In this document: one piece after another, positions 1 to 12,952 of the stretch | How positions within the stretch are numbered: the stretch's first letter is position 1 | Layout: the number at the start of each line of letters is the position of its first letter | From: Carex sylvatica | Lineage: Eukaryota; Streptophyta; Magnoliopsida; Poales; Cyperaceae | Reading direction: 5' to 3' | Assembly (NCBI GenBank): GCA_964058845.1 | Contig: CAXKVR010000359.1 | Location: forward strand, 62,001-126,000 | DNA length: 64,000 nucleotides | Made by a program: the position numbers and the translations under genes | Notes under the pieces: model-generated | Databases searched by the model: none | Seen by the model: the letters and a program-made list of their open reading frames with translations, nothing else | Told to the model about the DNA's origin: nothing

Positions 1-25
1 ATGAGCGCAAATTAAAATAGCTTGT

Positions 26-75
26 TTAATTCGCGAAGTAGCGTAGCCTTACTCCTACGTTACTTCGTGAATTAA
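26..75. repeat. Short imperfect hairpin
   Basis: Two 21-base arms (26-46 and 55-75) pair at 19 of 21 positions around an 8-base loop. The arms begin and end with TTAATTC/GAATTAA. It may be the tip of a foldback element that starts left of the window, or a small hairpin precursor. No function is assigned. Confidence 0.6.
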
Positions 76-576
76 TGGGGCTAACATCAAAACGATTGTT
101 CCTGGACCTTGGAGAAATCAAGTTTTAAACCTTACGATCTGTTATCAGATTCATGCTTGATCAGATCTGATTGCATCGCTGATTTGAATTGAGCAGAACG
201 AAGAAAATTTGAAATTTACTCAATTCACTTGTACGAGAAGCTGGATTGGTCCAGTTCAACCCTCCCTCTCCCTCTCTCTCTCTCTCTATACGCAACCAGG
301 CGATATACCTAAACCTTTTCTCCCCTGCTCCTCTCCTCTCTTGGCGGTGATTTCTTCAGCGACAACCATTGTTCTCTCTTGGCGTCAAATTCTCCAGCGA
401 TAACCGCTGCTCTTTCTCCTCTCTCTTGGCAAAGCTCTTCTTCCCTCGCTCCTCTCCTCTCATTTGAAACTAGGGTTAAGTAGCGACAACCCTAGTTTGT
501 TCAGGGTCTTGTGAAATTGATAAACTCTCTCTCCTCTCTCTTGTTCTCTCTGCTGAAACTAGGGTTAGAAAAATGG
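76..576. other. Gene-free CT-rich stretch with telobox-like motifs
   Basis: There is no credible coding frame. The stretch from about 260 to 560 is strongly CT-rich and carries the motif AAACTAGGGTT at 467-477, its inverse at 488-498 and a further copy near 555. This composition resembles a plant 5' leader (AACCCTA is the telobox found in many housekeeping promoters), but no start codon with a continuing exon follows. It may be a leader fragment carried by the repeat that begins near 577. Confidence 0.4.
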
Positions 577-2215
577 GATCAACCAATTATCCCCCAATCA
601 ATTCCCCTCATTCATCCCCTAGTCAATAACTACTTGTGGGACCGTTAACTAACTGAACTTCATTAATTACTTGGGGGACCACCTAATATTTGATAGATTT
701 TATAATTGACGCGTGCAAATATGAATACCTATGCGCACAAGTGTTAATATATAATATATCAAGTATTCATACCTAAAATACCAAGTATTTTAAAAAAAAA
801 AACTGGACACATCATACACACATCTTCTACACGTTTTTAGAGTTGGGTTTTTTTTTCTCCGTTCAATCTTGTCAATATTTCTGATGATCTGTGAGAAAAT
901 TTGCAAATCTAAAATCGTGGACGTCTTCTACATAATTTTCTCTTTCAAATGAGATCCATGCTGACGTACTTTCGGGTTGTCTGTCGTGCAAATATTCATA
1001 CCTCATCATGCAAGTATTCATACATTGTCATGAATACCTTGTCATGTAAGTATTCATATATTGTCGAGCAAGTATTCGTACCTCCTCGTTCAAGTATTTA
1101 TATCTCGTAATGCATGTGTATATAATTCATGTCTGAAGTGATTGTACTTAACATATTTTATCAAAAAAATTTTCCATAGAACACTTGATGCCGTCTAAAA
1201 ATATTAATATTAAGTAGTGCAAATATTTATACATTGTCATGCAAGTGTTCATAACTAACAAAATCTATAAAAAAATATTTTTATTTTCATATGACACGAG
1301 ATGATGTATGAAAGTATTAATTTCAAATATTACAAATATTCATTCCTCGTCATGCAAATGTAGTTTCTGTATTAGGTGTTTTATCTAAAAGATTTTATCA
1401 ATAATTTTTTTTTCTTATAGCATCAGATCACATTTGAAAGTAATATAAAGTATGTGTAAATAGTTCATGTATCAAGTATATGTATCTAACAAATTCTGTT
1501 AATATTTTTTCTCATATGGCACTGGATGATATCTAAATGTATTTATATAAAGTATTGTAAATATTCATATTTCCTCATGCAAGTGTGAATTGTTCATGTA
1601 TCAAGTGTTTGTATCTAACAAATTCTATCAAAAAAAATTTCACATGACACTGGATGATGTCTGAAAGTATTAATATTAAATATTACAATTATTCGTACCT
1701 CGTCATGCAAGTGTGAATAGTTCATGTATTAAGTGTTTGTATCTAACATATTCTCTATCTTTTTTTTTTCTTATGACACTAAATGACGTTTGAAAGTATT
1801 AATATTAAGTATTGTAAGTATTTATACCTTGTAATGTAAGTATTAATACTTATAACTGAAGTATGAATAGTTACGTTGAAAATTATCTTAATTTAATATT
1901 TTTTTAAAATTATTCTGTTTGGTGCTTGATTGTATTAATACGTAATATGGACAGTATTTACACCTGTGCATTTAAGTACTAATATTTATGTTGTAGACCA
2001 TGTTGCATGGATACAGGTGCGGATACCATATCAGATATGATACATATACGATGATATGATAATTTTCAAAAATATAGAATACAAGTAATCATACCACATC
2101 GAGCAAATATGTATACATTTGTAATGCAAGTATTCATACCTAAGGTATCTAACATATTTCTAACATAACTGGATGCAAGTATGGATGCCTATGCACGTAA
2201 ATAATAATATATAGA
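577..2215 (+). repeat. Left giant inverted arm
   Basis: AT-rich arm built largely from degenerate units of about 100 bases. Each unit contains AAGTATTCATACCTCGTCATGCAAGT-like sequence (seen here in shorter pieces), followed by a run resembling ATGACACTGGATGATGTCTG and AAAGTATTAATATTAAGTATT. At least eight units are visible between 960 and 1830. No coding frame of any length is open. Confidence 0.7.
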
Positions 2216-3580
2216 AAATCATGTATTCATATGTAAAATATCAAACAACCAAAATAACAGAAAACATAATAATAACATAATGAAAGAAACAAAAATATTA
2301 ACAGTCTTCATACTCAAATCGTACAACCTATAATTTAGAACTAAACTTTCTTTAGTGTAATAAATTAATAAAAAAAAATTGCATCATGTTTCAGTTTAAC
2401 CCATATGAGTTTATGATGAATAAAAGACAGAAATAACAACCACCCACTTCGTAATAAATTATTTGTTGGTCTGCAGTAGTGTCGAAAAAACGTGCTGTGT
2501 TGTGTCATGACAACTGAGAAAAATGTTCAATTCAAAGGTGGCTGTGAGAGAGTCATTTCTTTAAGTATTTCGGCAGAGCATAGCATCTTAGACCGTTAGA
2601 AATATTAGTTAGAGAATTGAGTTCGGGGGACGATTGGGGTAAAACAACTGGGGATAAAAATCTTTATTCTAGAAAAATATGAAATCAGTAACCTCAGACT
2701 AAGGATAGAAAAATCTGAAATTTGTACTTAGTTGGCAATGCGGCTTTCAGTTCTGTATTTATTTGCTGAATTTCGGTGTAATTTTCACTTCTAACTGAAA
2801 TTGTGATAAACTTGTTATAATTAGCACACTCTACTTGTTCGTCCTATATAAAATAGGAAGTCTTCTTATGGTTGTCTCTTCTCTTTTGCAATTATTGGAA
2901 TAAAATAAAAACCAACATAATTTCGTTTATGCACAGTACCATCAATTTTACTGAATTTTCGTAACTTATGAGCCACAGCAAGAATTAATGTACTTTTAAT
3001 TGTTTGTCACAGCCATAATTAATGTAATTTTCGTAACTTTTGTACCATGAGGAAGTGTTCAAAGGTAAATAACTTTTAATTGTTTGTGATATTTTTCTTT
3101 CTTTAATTGTTTGTGATTGTTTAAATGATACTTATTATCTTATTTTCTAATTGTAGAAAGAAGATGATGAAAAGATAAGTAAAGGAGAAAACACAATTTC
3201 CATAAAAAATGACAAGTGTAAAAGAAACAAACCAATTTTCATAGAAGATGCGAGTGAAGGCGAATTTGATTTATGAGTGAAGATGATGAAAATAATGAAG
3301 ATGGTGAAGATCAAAGTGAAGACGAATCTGATGCAGTTTATGGGGATGAAGAAGACTTGTTTTGAAGGCATAAAAATGAAATTTACTATTATGTGATTTT
3401 AAGAAACAATAGGGTTTATTTTGATGCATTTTTGTGCAGGTTATGTGATGTTTTTGTGTAGCTTGGTCAGTTTTTGTGAAAATTCAAAGCTATAGAAAAA
3501 ACAATTCATTTAAACAGTGAAGTGTATGCATCTTTGTTGTTCTTTGATATATGCTCTTTTTTTATATGTAATGTTTCGGT

Positions 3581-4379
3581 ACCAACACAATACATTACAA
3601 TTAAAATTAAATAAACTGTGAAATTTAGCGATATAATATGTTTCCTTATTTCTTCTTCTCCAATTTAACGATATAATTATGTTTTCTTATTTCTCTTCTA
3701 TGTTTCTATAGCTATTGCTGTGAAAAATCTACAAATATTATCAATTTTATTTCTATACATATCACAATAGAAATCAATTGAAAATCTGAGAAGCACAAAT
3801 CAACATAACAGGAATTGTGGATCCATAGTCTGATTGTCCAATCCGAATTTATTAATGAATTTGCAAAAATTATTTTGATATTTTATTAGATCAAATTAGG
3901 TAAGTCACGAGGGTCCACTTAATTTATTATATTCGCATTTATATTTTATTGGATCCGATTTCAAATTCCTTATTGATCCGATAAATAATATTTATAAAAA
4001 AATATTCTCTACTTTTTTAAATAGCAAATAATTGTTGTAATTTATTATAAATTCTATCTTGTCATTTCATACAATTTAGTTGCATTACAGTTGTGTTCTT
4101 AATTAGTACTTTTATATTATAACATGTCATTAATTCTTTGTAATTTTATGTTACTACAACGCAAGCAAAAAAAAAAAAATTTGGCACATCCCTTGTCTGT
4201 TAATAAGAAAAAAAGACAATCAATACTTCTTTTTATCTCCGTTTGTTTTTCTCATTTGTGTTTTTTATTTTTATTTATATTTTTTTTCTTAATTCTGAGT
4301 GAAATGTCAATAAAAAAATCTCTTCATATTCTAATCAATCTTATAATGTCTCCGTTGCAACGCACGAACACGATACTAG
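3581..4379 (+). mobile_element. Helitron-like 3' end, copy 1
   Basis: The segment ends with a self-complementary CGTTGCAACG, a short spacer and CTAG followed by T (CTAG at 4376-4379). This is the layout of a plant Helitron 3' terminus: a hairpin 10-20 bases before CTRR, with insertion before T. A related copy ends at 6490 and shares an upstream block (3581-3632 here, 5816-5865 there). The 5' end is not located and no Rep/helicase is present, so it is non-autonomous if real. The start given is only the first base of the shared block. Confidence 0.4.
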
Positions 4380-4559
4380 TATATATATAGAGTAGGGTTA
4401 AAATGCACCATTGGTTTTGTGCCCCAACCATACTCCACGTCTCTATCTCCGTTTACAAAGTTCAAACAGTCGATCCGAACCGCTCAACATGATATACACA
4501 TTAAAATGTGCTTAGAGACCAAATTTTATATTTTTTAGATTTTTTTTTACTATTTTTTC

Positions 4560-4617
4560 AGATAGGTACAAAATCACTGTTTTTTATGGTCCATATGCAG
4601 TGATTTTGTACCTATCT
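4560..4617. repeat. Perfect 20-bp inverted repeat
   Basis: Arms 4560-4579 and 4598-4617 are exact reverse complements (AGATAGGTACAAAATCACTG and its inverse) around an 18-base spacer. They lie just after the first Helitron-like terminus. The surrounding sequence has a diverged relative near 59600-59750, so this belongs to a dispersed repeat family. Confidence 0.75.
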
Positions 4618-5289
4618 AAAAAAGAAAAAAATTATGGTGTACCCATTCAAACTTTTAAAATAGCCAATTTCCCCATGAATATTTCATAATAGTCAATATC
4701 TCCATATAAACTTAATTTTCTTTTTTTATCCCCTTTTATTTATTTTATCTTTTATTTTAGTTCTTTAAAAAATATATTGATCAATATGCCCTTCTATTAA
4801 AATGAAGATGTCCAATAAATTTGTAAGCATGATTGAACAAGAGAAAAAAAACATGAAAACTTCATCTTCCTTCCATCCCTACGTACAGTGTTATTCACTA
4901 GAACTTTGGTCCCGTACTACTGAATATTGTATCTTGTGATTGAGCTAAGTTTTTCTTATGTATGAACATACAAGGCTCACAAAAACAACATCAAGAAGTC
5001 CAAGCGTTGTTCCAAAAAAAAAAAGAGAGAGTCCAAGCGACGTCATCGACTAGCCTTCACTAAAGGGGTAATCTTATCTCCTTTTTCATTATCCATATAG
5101 TTTGGTATTTCACTATACAGTTAGGTTCGATTATTGAGGAATTGCTTGTAATTGTCGTATTAGATTTGTTGTAGATAAATTGAATTTTTCTATTCATGTT
5201 GTCTGGACATTATCAGCTTGTTACTTTGAATAGTTTAATTTGAAATTCAATTTGTAATGTGCATAATAAATCGTGCTTTTTTAAGAAAG

Positions 5290-5443
5290 CTTTTCTAATA
5301 AAATTGAAGAACCTAATTAAATACATAGATTGTCTAATATTCTAATTTCATATTATATCACTTTAATTATGATAATCATATATGACAGTAAATAATTCAT
5401 AATTATATCACATATATGCTCAATGTTGGATTAAGATCCAACA
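5290..5443 (-). repeat. LTR-like fragment ending in a TGTTGGAT palindrome
   Basis: This segment is close to the end of the solo LTR at 55620-55764. Both share the run from the TAAATA-TAGATTG block through ATATGCTCAA and finish with GTTGGATTAAGATCCAACA. Here only about 150 bases survive, so it is a truncated relic of the same LTR family. Confidence 0.5.
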
Positions 5444-5815
5444 TTGTACATATACACTTTGATTCTCTTATTTATGACATTATAATATTAATGACAACAT
5501 TACCCTTCATGTAATGGATTGCATTGTGTTTTCTGGTGATCTTGATCAAATATATTGTTGTGTGCAGGCCAGTTCTTGTGCCGGATGTGAGAAAAAGAAG
5601 TTAACTGATTAGAGTTATATATTTAACAGTATATCTCCATTCTATTATTAAGCACGTTGGGTGTCCGATCCGTCAACGGTTACGATTGAAAGAAGAAACT
5701 TCGAATTTGATCTCAGTCCTCCAATTACATAATGTCTTCTTTTGATTAAATGCATCTGTTTTATGTATATAAGTCCAAATTTAGTTTAAAAACATACTCA
5801 CCATATGTGCCACCA

Positions 5816-6490
5816 CACAATACGTTACAATTAAAATTGAACAGACTCTGAAATTTAGCAATATATTTCTCTGTTTTCTTATTTCTTTGTTTTCATATTT
5901 CTCCTCTTCAATTGAGAAGACTCCACCTTTTTATTTTCTTATTTCTTTATTTCCTTACTTCTTCATCATTTCTATACAAATCACAATGAAAATTATTCTT
6001 TTTTTATTTCTTTATTTCTCTTTCTTTGTTTCTATACATATTGTTGTGGGTAATTTAGAATATATTTTCAGTATAGAATATATCAATGTGTGTGTGTTCT
6101 AAATTGAAAACAAAGAAGAAGAAGAATATAAATTGGAACGTGTGTGTGTGAATATATATTTCTCTTATGATGTGTGTGTGTGTGTGTATCCTATACATAC
6201 ACACGATAACACTTTTTATTTATTTTTTTGATATCATATTAGATGTCGATATTGAATTGTTGTACAATATTTGATATTAGATTCGAGTTATTATTTGATA
6301 TAATTGGTACTTAAAATTAAAGAATCATCACATCATCAAATTGTTATCAAAGAGATCACGATTAAAGTTAATTAAAAACACAAAATCATATAAATTTTAT
6401 GTGTCTTAATTTCTGGATAATTATTATTTTCATTGATATATTTTTTTTCTTATAATATATTTTCGTTGCAACGTACGGGTATAATACTAG
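5816..6490 (+). mobile_element. Helitron-like 3' end, copy 2
   Basis: It ends with CGTTGCAACG, TACGGGTATAATA and CTAG (6487-6490) followed by T, in the same layout and orientation as the copy ending at 4379. The block at 5816-5865 is nearly the same as 3581-3632, so the two ends belong to related tandem or nested copies. The 5' end is unknown. Confidence 0.4.
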
Positions 6491-6855
6491 TTTGTTTCTA
6501 TTACCGTGTGTATATATATATATAGGATTCAAAAGAAGGAATATATAAAGATATTTAGTAAGGAGAAACTCCAGCAAAAAAATATAAGAGACTTCAACAA
6601 AACAAAGCAAATATATTAAAAGCAAGCTAATTAACTAATTAATAAACAGTTGCTAATTAATCTTACCAACACTAGTGTGTTGATGAAACAAAGAGAAACC
6701 AAAGAGAAACACCACAACCACCTTTCTAGGAGACCAGTACATCTTTCCCTCGTTAATTCCTCTCTTCTTAAACCATCAAAGCTCTCTCTCTCTAACTGTT
6801 AGTCAAAGACAGCAGGGAATAGATTTGGTGCAGCATGAGCCATAAATAGGGTTTT

Positions 6856-6856
<1 letters not shown>

Positions 6857-6904
<48 letters not shown>
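6857..6904. repeat. TA dinucleotide microsatellite
   Basis: A near-pure run of alternating T and A, about 46 bases, followed by a C-run. It is a simple repeat and likely length-polymorphic. Confidence 0.9.
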
Positions 6905-6905
<1 letters not shown>

Positions 6906-7104
6906 CCCCCCTCCTGTCCCTCTTAATTGCTTGCCTTGAAGAGCTACATCTCTTGTGGTATGATGAGAAGATTCCCATTGTTTGTAGGACTGTTTAATTA
7001 GCTAATTATTGCCTTGTCTCTCCTTGGTCAAGTTTACAATATGTCCTTCATCAGTAAAATTTTATCTTAAACACCCTCCTTTAAAATACTAATTAGGAAA
7101 TGTG

Positions 7105-7246
7105 ACAAGAATGAGAGAGTATCTGCGAGAATAAAAGTGACTATCTGCGATGGTATACCGACATAAAAGTTATTTTTCTATTAGCGACGATAACATCCAC
7201 GAGGGTATACCGATAGTATCCCTTGCGGATACTCTCCCATTCTTAT
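7105..7246. mobile_element. Short palindromic MITE-like repeat
   Basis: The two halves are imperfect inverted copies: ATAAGAATGGGAGAGTATCC-like sequence at one end pairs with AAGAATGAGAGAGTATCTGC at the other, and GGTATACC occurs in both halves. No target duplication was resolved. Confidence 0.45.
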
Positions 7247-7301
7247 ATGCGATGGTGCCTGCCTGCCTGCCTGCCTAGGTAAAATATTGATAGTTTTTAG
7301 T

Positions 7302-7619
7302 TAGGGGTGCAAACAGATAAGATAATATCCAACTGTATTCGGATTTGTATCCGAAAATTAAATACGGATATCCGATATCCGAATATCCGTGCAGATACGG
7401 ATACGAATATGGTTTTAAATTTAGTTATCCATATTCAAATAGTAGATATATACCATATAATTAAATATATATTAAAAAATATTTATATATATCTACGGAT
7501 ATTTGATATCCGATCCGTATTCGTCTAATATTCGATCTGTATCGGTATCCGAAGAATAAAAGCATATACGAATATAATTTTATCACTATTTGATCCGTAT
7601 CCGATCCATTTGCACACCA
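7302..7619. mobile_element. hAT-type MITE (TAGGGGTGCAAAC family)
   Basis: It begins TAGGGGTGCAAAC and ends TTTGCACACCA, with an interior rich in repeated GGATATCCGATATCC-like units. It is the same family as 22986-23319, 38154-38455 and 57617-57972. The flanking 8-mers are similar but not identical, so this copy is old. Confidence 0.65.
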
Positions 7620-9034
7620 TTTTTTATTTGACGTAAATATTTGATTGGAGGGCCACTTCGGTTAAATTTTTCACTAGGAAGGTACATTAAACAAAAATGT
7701 TAAGTTGGAACTTGGAAGGGGTAGATTGTAAATATATTTTTATCTGCCTCTCTCTCTGGGGAAACGAGTTGAAATCTTCCAGAAAAATGTCTCATGTGAG
7801 CTCCACTAACCAAAGAGAGCGCATGACAGTTTAAAAAATTAGCACGTCCAGCAAACCAAACCATAGAGAGGTGTGTACTTGTGTTCATCTTTTGGTGCAA
7901 ATTATTGTTGAAAGAATGTATCAAATTCTGGTCAAGTTTGAGTCAAGACTCAAGAGGCAACCCGCTTTATTTGATCATTGAATAAGATAAAACTTTTTTA
8001 ATTGGCTCCAGCATTATAAAAAAGAATAAAAAAATTTATCCCTCATCTTATTTCTCCCATTCATCTCCGTAGTTCCAATATGTACTCTACCTACCTTATC
8101 CGTTAAACCAATTTAGTTAAAATCCATGATTACTAATATTATTTCTAAGATAATTATAATATCCCTTTTTTCACTCTCCAAAAATATCCGCCGACTAACT
8201 AAGTGCCCTAACTGTCAATCTTCTCCGATCAGAAAAAGGAAAAAGAAAATATCCGTTAATTTTTAGTTTCTTCGTGTAGACCATCTCCGATCTCTCTCTC
8301 TCTCTCTCTCTCCTCTTGACAGCAGAAAGGATCGCATCCCCCTCTTCTTCTTCATGGCCTTCGCCTCTTCTATGTCGCGCTCTCCGATGAGACTCTATTG
8401 CTTGTTCTCGCTACAATCTTACCTCGTCTCGTTCTCGGCAAGTGAGGATGATGGTACAGTCATCGAAAGCTCTTGTCTCGGCACCTGAGTCTGATGTCAT
8501 GTGTCATGCCACCGGACAAAGTGCAGTATTACAGTAAATTCATGTAGCTTGGTACTCTCCCTGTGTCTATCAAGTTTCTTCGAATATTTTAGTTAATTTT
8601 ATTTTATAAAATTTTGATAACAGAAGTTTAAAGAGAACTAACTGTATAGGCCCAATTTATATTTTCTTTAATTAGATCAAGTTGTGCTTGATTTTGGTGA
8701 ATAGCTGCATTTTTTTTAACAATATTTTTATTTTCGTGGGCTCTTTTATTGTTAATAAAACAATGTGCTTAATGGCAAAATTGACTGAGTTGAGGCTCCA
8801 TAGAGAATTCAATACAATACTGATTGATTTTGGTTTTTCTCCTGATATTTTCTAGTAAGTTAAATAAGTTTTTCTTCTAGCATGAGTTTAATTTATTAAT
8901 TTTAATTAGATTGTTACTTTAGCATGGGTTTAGTTTATTAATTTTAATTAGATTGTTACTTTGATTGTTACTTTGGCATGAGTTTAGTTTACTGATTTTT
9001 TGTTATTTTGGTTGTTTTATGATATGAATAAATA

Positions 9035-10602
9035 ATTTTTTATATATTAATATTTGCACATATAGACAACCATACTTGCATCCAGTTATTTTAAAAATAT
9101 GTTAGGTACCTTAGGTATGAATACTTGCATACGAATGTATAAATATTTGCTCGATGTTGTATGAATACTTGTATTCTAGATTTTTAAAAATTGTCATATC
9201 GTCATATTTGTATCGTATCTGCATCGCTGATACGATATTCGTACCTGTATCCATGCAACATACTCTACAACGTAAATATTATTACATAAATGCACAGGTG
9301 TGAATACTTTCCATATTACATATTAATACAATCAAGCACCAAATAGAGTAATTTGTAAAAAAATATTAAATTAAGATACTTTTCAACGTAACAATTCATA
9401 CTTCGGTTGTAAGTATGAATACATTATGATGTATAAATACTTACAATACTTAATATTAATACTTTTAAACGTCATCAAGTGCCACAAGCAAAAAAATAGA
9501 GAATATGTTAGATACAAACACTTGATACACGAACTATTCACACTTGTATGACAATGTATGAATACTTGAAACACTTGATATTAATACTTTCAAACATCAT
9601 TCAGTGTCATGCGAAAAAATTTGATATAATTTGTTAGGTACAAACACTTAATACAATAACTATTCATATTTGCATGAGGATGTATGAATACTTACAATAC
9701 TTTATATTAATACTTTCAGATATCATCCAGCGCTATATGAAAAAAAAAAATTGTTAGACACATATACTTGATACATAAACTATTTACACTTACATGAGGA
9801 GGCATAAATACTTGCATACTTTATATTAATACTTGCATACTTTATATTAGTACTTTCAAACGTCATCTGATTCCAAAAGAAAAGAAAAAAAAATGTTGAT
9901 AAATATTTTAGATAAAACGCTTGATAAATATTTGCATGACAAGGTATGAATGCTTGCAATATTTGAAATTAATATTTTCATACATCATCTCGTGTCATAT
10001 GGAAATAAAAATAAAAATTTCATATATTCTGTTAGTTACTAACACTTGACATATGAATTATTTACACCTGCATGACAATGTATAAATACTTGCACTCTTT
10101 AATATTAATATTTTCAAATGTCATCCTGTGTCATATGAAAAAAAAATAATAAAATATGTAAGGTACAAACACTTCAGACATGAATTATATACACATGCAT
10201 ACGAGATATGAATACTTGAATGACGAGGTATGAATATTTGCTCGACAAGATATGAATATTTATACAACAAGGTATTCACGACGATGTATAAATACTTGCA
10301 CGACGAGATATGAATACTTGCACGACGGACAACCCGAAAGTACGTCATTATAGATCTCATTTGAAAGAGAAAATTACGTAGAAGATGTCCATGGTTTTAG
10401 ATTTGCAAATTTCCTCACAGATTGTCAGAAATATTAATGAAATTGAACGGAGAAAAAAAAAACCAACTCTAAAAACGTGTAAAAGATGTGTGTGTGATGT
10501 GTTCAATTTTTTTTCCCGAAATACTTGGTATCTTAGGTATGAATACTTGATATATTATATATTAACACTTGCGCGCATAATTATCCATATTTGCATGCGT
10601 CA
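9035..10602 (-). repeat. Right giant inverted arm (inner part)
   Basis: Reverse complement of about 730-2215, diverged by scattered substitutions and small indels. The arm is interrupted at 10603 by the hAT insertion and resumes at 12945. Confidence 0.7.
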
Positions 10603-10639
10603 GTTATAAATAAGGATGCACAAAAAGCTCGCGGCTCGT

Positions 10640-12527
10640 TGTTGCACCAAAAATATATAGTACAAAGTTTCAGTACAGCAAGTTGTATTTTTTAACCTTA
10701 AATACACTTTTAGTTCAGATTGCAAGTGTACAATCCTACCGCGTAGTATATTATCAGGTATCGATCCTCAGAGAGTAAGTTTAAATACTAGGTTTAGACT
10801 TTATTAATTAATTTTAGAAAATAATAAAAATAAGTAAGTGCAAGAAAATAGAATGGGGGGTTTGTTTAAGTAATCCTAAGTTGGATTCAATACCCGAAAA
10901 TAAGGAATTGTAAACAATAGATGTAAATAAAATAAAGAAAGTAAAGATTGGTTTGCTTTCAAGTTAAGAAGATCTAGGGGTATTCGGTCTACAATTCCTT
11001 GCTAATTCTATCTATTCGGTATTTGTTTAAATTCATGTATGATTTGATAAGGTTTCTAACCTAATATGTCATTAAGGGTCACTTTCGTGAATTAATAATG
11101 TGCCTAAGCAATTCGGACTTCACAGTTACGTCCTTCATCTTAGCTATGTAGACCATAAGCTCTTGTTAGTCTCTCTTCTCCTCAAATATTGGTATTTTAC
11201 CGTTACGTCCTTTATATCAATATCCGATTCAATTTGAGATGTCCTAATTAAGGTTTGACTTCACAGTTACGTTCTTCACCAAGTTCCTAACTCTAATTTC
11301 TGTAGTTCTGGTTTGATTTCACAGTTGGTTAGACCTTAATCGAAACCTAAGGTATTTGTGTATATAATTGGTACTCTCATCTCGTCCTAACTACTTTGAT
11401 TCTTTCGAATCCAAAGTAGAACTACATCGATTTTAAGTACTAATTATGTAGTTAACACAAATCATAAATCTCAGAAATTAGCATCAAATCCCATAAAATA
11501 ATCATAATAAAAATAAATAACTAAATAAGATACAATTAAACAAGTTCATGCATTGACCTAAATCCCTAGAAAGATATTTACTCTCTCTTGGAGAGATCCA
11601 TTACAAAAGTTGGCAAAAATAAGAAAGAATGAAATAAAGAAATAGTTACACCCTTTATTGAATCAAGAACCTTAATCTTGCCGAAATCTTGCTTGGACCT
11701 TCTTCTCCTTCCTTGAAAAGCTTTCGAAACTCCTAGAATGGCTGCAGATTTATCGCTATATTTTATGAAAATTGGCATATACCAAGTGGTGAGAGAGAGA
11801 GAGAGAGTTGTATGATGAGAGATATGAGATGTGTTCAATGGAAAATGAACCCCCCTTATATAGCAAAATACTATGCCCAATTTAGAGGCTAGAAGGTGGG
11901 GTTAGTGGGTGTTATCTTTGTCTTATTTTTCTGGACTAATATGTCCAAATTTACCTGTCAAAAAGCATCCCTGCCTCGCTAAAAATAGAAACAGTGTTGA
12001 AAACGTATAATTCTGGTTGTCTGCGGATTTAGTGCGTCCGCACTTAGTGAGAGTGCGGGTGACTGACCCGCATTGGATTAACTTTCCTTTTTTAACTAGC
12101 AGAATTTCCTGCAAAATTCCCTTAGTGCGCCCGCACTGAATTATAGTGTGGGTAACTGACCCGCACTGGATAATTTTCTGTGTTGTTCTGGAGTTTATGA
12201 AATCGGCTAAGTATTGAGTGCGGATAGATGACCTGCACTGGGGATGAGTGCGGACGCATTACGCTTGGACTTTTTCTGGGTTGCGCTAAGGTGCTGAAAA
12301 TTCGTCCAAGTGCTGAGTGCGGGTGGCTGACCCGCACTGATGGTAAGTGCGTCCGCACTGAAGGGTATTTTCTTCAGTTTTCATCTTTTCCTGCATTTTA
12401 AAGTCAAACAACCGCAGTAACTTGATTCTAGGTGTATTCTATTCACTTTATATTCAAAGTACAAGATATTTGAAGCTATTTTATGATTAAAAACAAGATA
12501 GAATGGTTATATAATTTATGCTTATCA
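10640..12527 (-). mobile_element. Probable solo LTR nested in the hAT element
   Basis: Read on the minus strand it starts TGATAAGC and ends GTGCAACA, with 5-bp flanks CTTGT and CTCGT that match at 4 of 5. A TATA box (CTATATAAGG on -) lies near 11860, with a CT-rich leader-like stretch after it. Upstream of the TATA box, 12020-12360 is packed with AGTGCG/CGCACT inverted motifs. No gag, pol, primer-binding site or second LTR is present, so a solo LTR is the simplest reading. Confidence 0.5.
12020..12360. repeat. Array of AGTGCG-CGCACT dyads
   Basis: About ten degenerate copies of a short dyad (AGTGCGTCCGCACT, AGTGCGGGTG, GACCCGCACT) occur at 20-60-base spacing. A second array of the same motif is in the solo LTR at 55265-55540. 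In both cases it lies upstream of a minus-strand TATA box, the position of a U3 enhancer. Confidence 0.7.
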
Positions 12528-12952
12528 CTTGTGGCTTGCCTCTAGCTCGTTCAGTAGTGGACCGAGCTGTTAACGAGCTGAGCCAGGGGTCAGCTCGGAC
12601 CGGGCCAGCTCGTTAAGCTACTATAGATTTAGGATTTAGCTCCATATAATTTTAAGTCCAGTCCCATTTTCAAATGCACAATTATGCAAAATTGATGTAT
12701 TTTTGGTATGGGAAGAAAGGATATGGGTTTCAGTTGCTTGAAAATGTACCTGCAGGATGATTTTTTAAATTTTTTGAATGAGTTTTCTTATTTTTATATT
12801 TTTATATTTTTAAATTTGTATAATAGCAGTCCAATAATGCCCAGCGAGCCAGGGGTTTTTGGCTCGGATGACCTAGGTCCAGCTCGGGCCAAAATAAACA
12901 AGCTAAGACCTAGCTCGGCCCGAGCCAGCTTGTTTACACCCCTAGTTATAAA

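Larger units (their letters stand above)
2216..9034. other. Gene-free interior of the giant-arm element
   Basis: This 6.8-kb stretch has no protein-coding region I can support. It contains two Helitron-like 3' termini (4349-4379 and 6461-6490), a perfect 20-base palindrome (4560-4617), a TA microsatellite (about 6859-6904), a short palindromic MITE (7105-7246), a hAT MITE (7302-7619), and a GC-richer block at 8280-8490 with a 44-codon frame starting at 8354. That block follows a CT-run like a 5' leader and may be a captured gene fragment. I recognise no domain in it. Confidence 0.5.
10611..12944. mobile_element. hAT element inserted into the right giant arm
   Basis: The element is flanked by a perfect 8-bp direct repeat GTTATAAA (10603-10610 and 12945-12952). 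Its ends TAAGGATGCACAAA and TTTACACCCCTA are imperfect inverted repeats, as expected for a degenerate hAT terminus. The interior near both ends carries AGCTCG/CGAGCT units typical of the group. There is no transposase. Without the nested LTR it would be about 0.44 kb, so it is a non-autonomous hAT element. Removing it joins the two parts of the giant arm in register. Confidence 0.75.

Noticed and set aside
960..1830. Regularly spaced repeats, considered as a CRISPR-like or satellite array
   Set aside because: Plant nuclear context, degenerate units without unique spacers of constant size, and the whole block has an inverted copy at 9.1-10.3 kb; it is transposon arm sequence.
8354..8488. Small frame starting MAFASSMSRSPMRLYCLFSL after a CT-rich leader-like stretch
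   Set aside because: Composition looks genic, but there is no recognisable domain, no downstream exon and no support beyond 44 codons. Mentioned only as a possible captured fragment.
12122..12358. Minus-strand frame of 78 codons with repeated peptide pattern
   Set aside because: The repetition comes from the AGTGCG-CGCACT dyad array, which can be read in any frame; not a protein.
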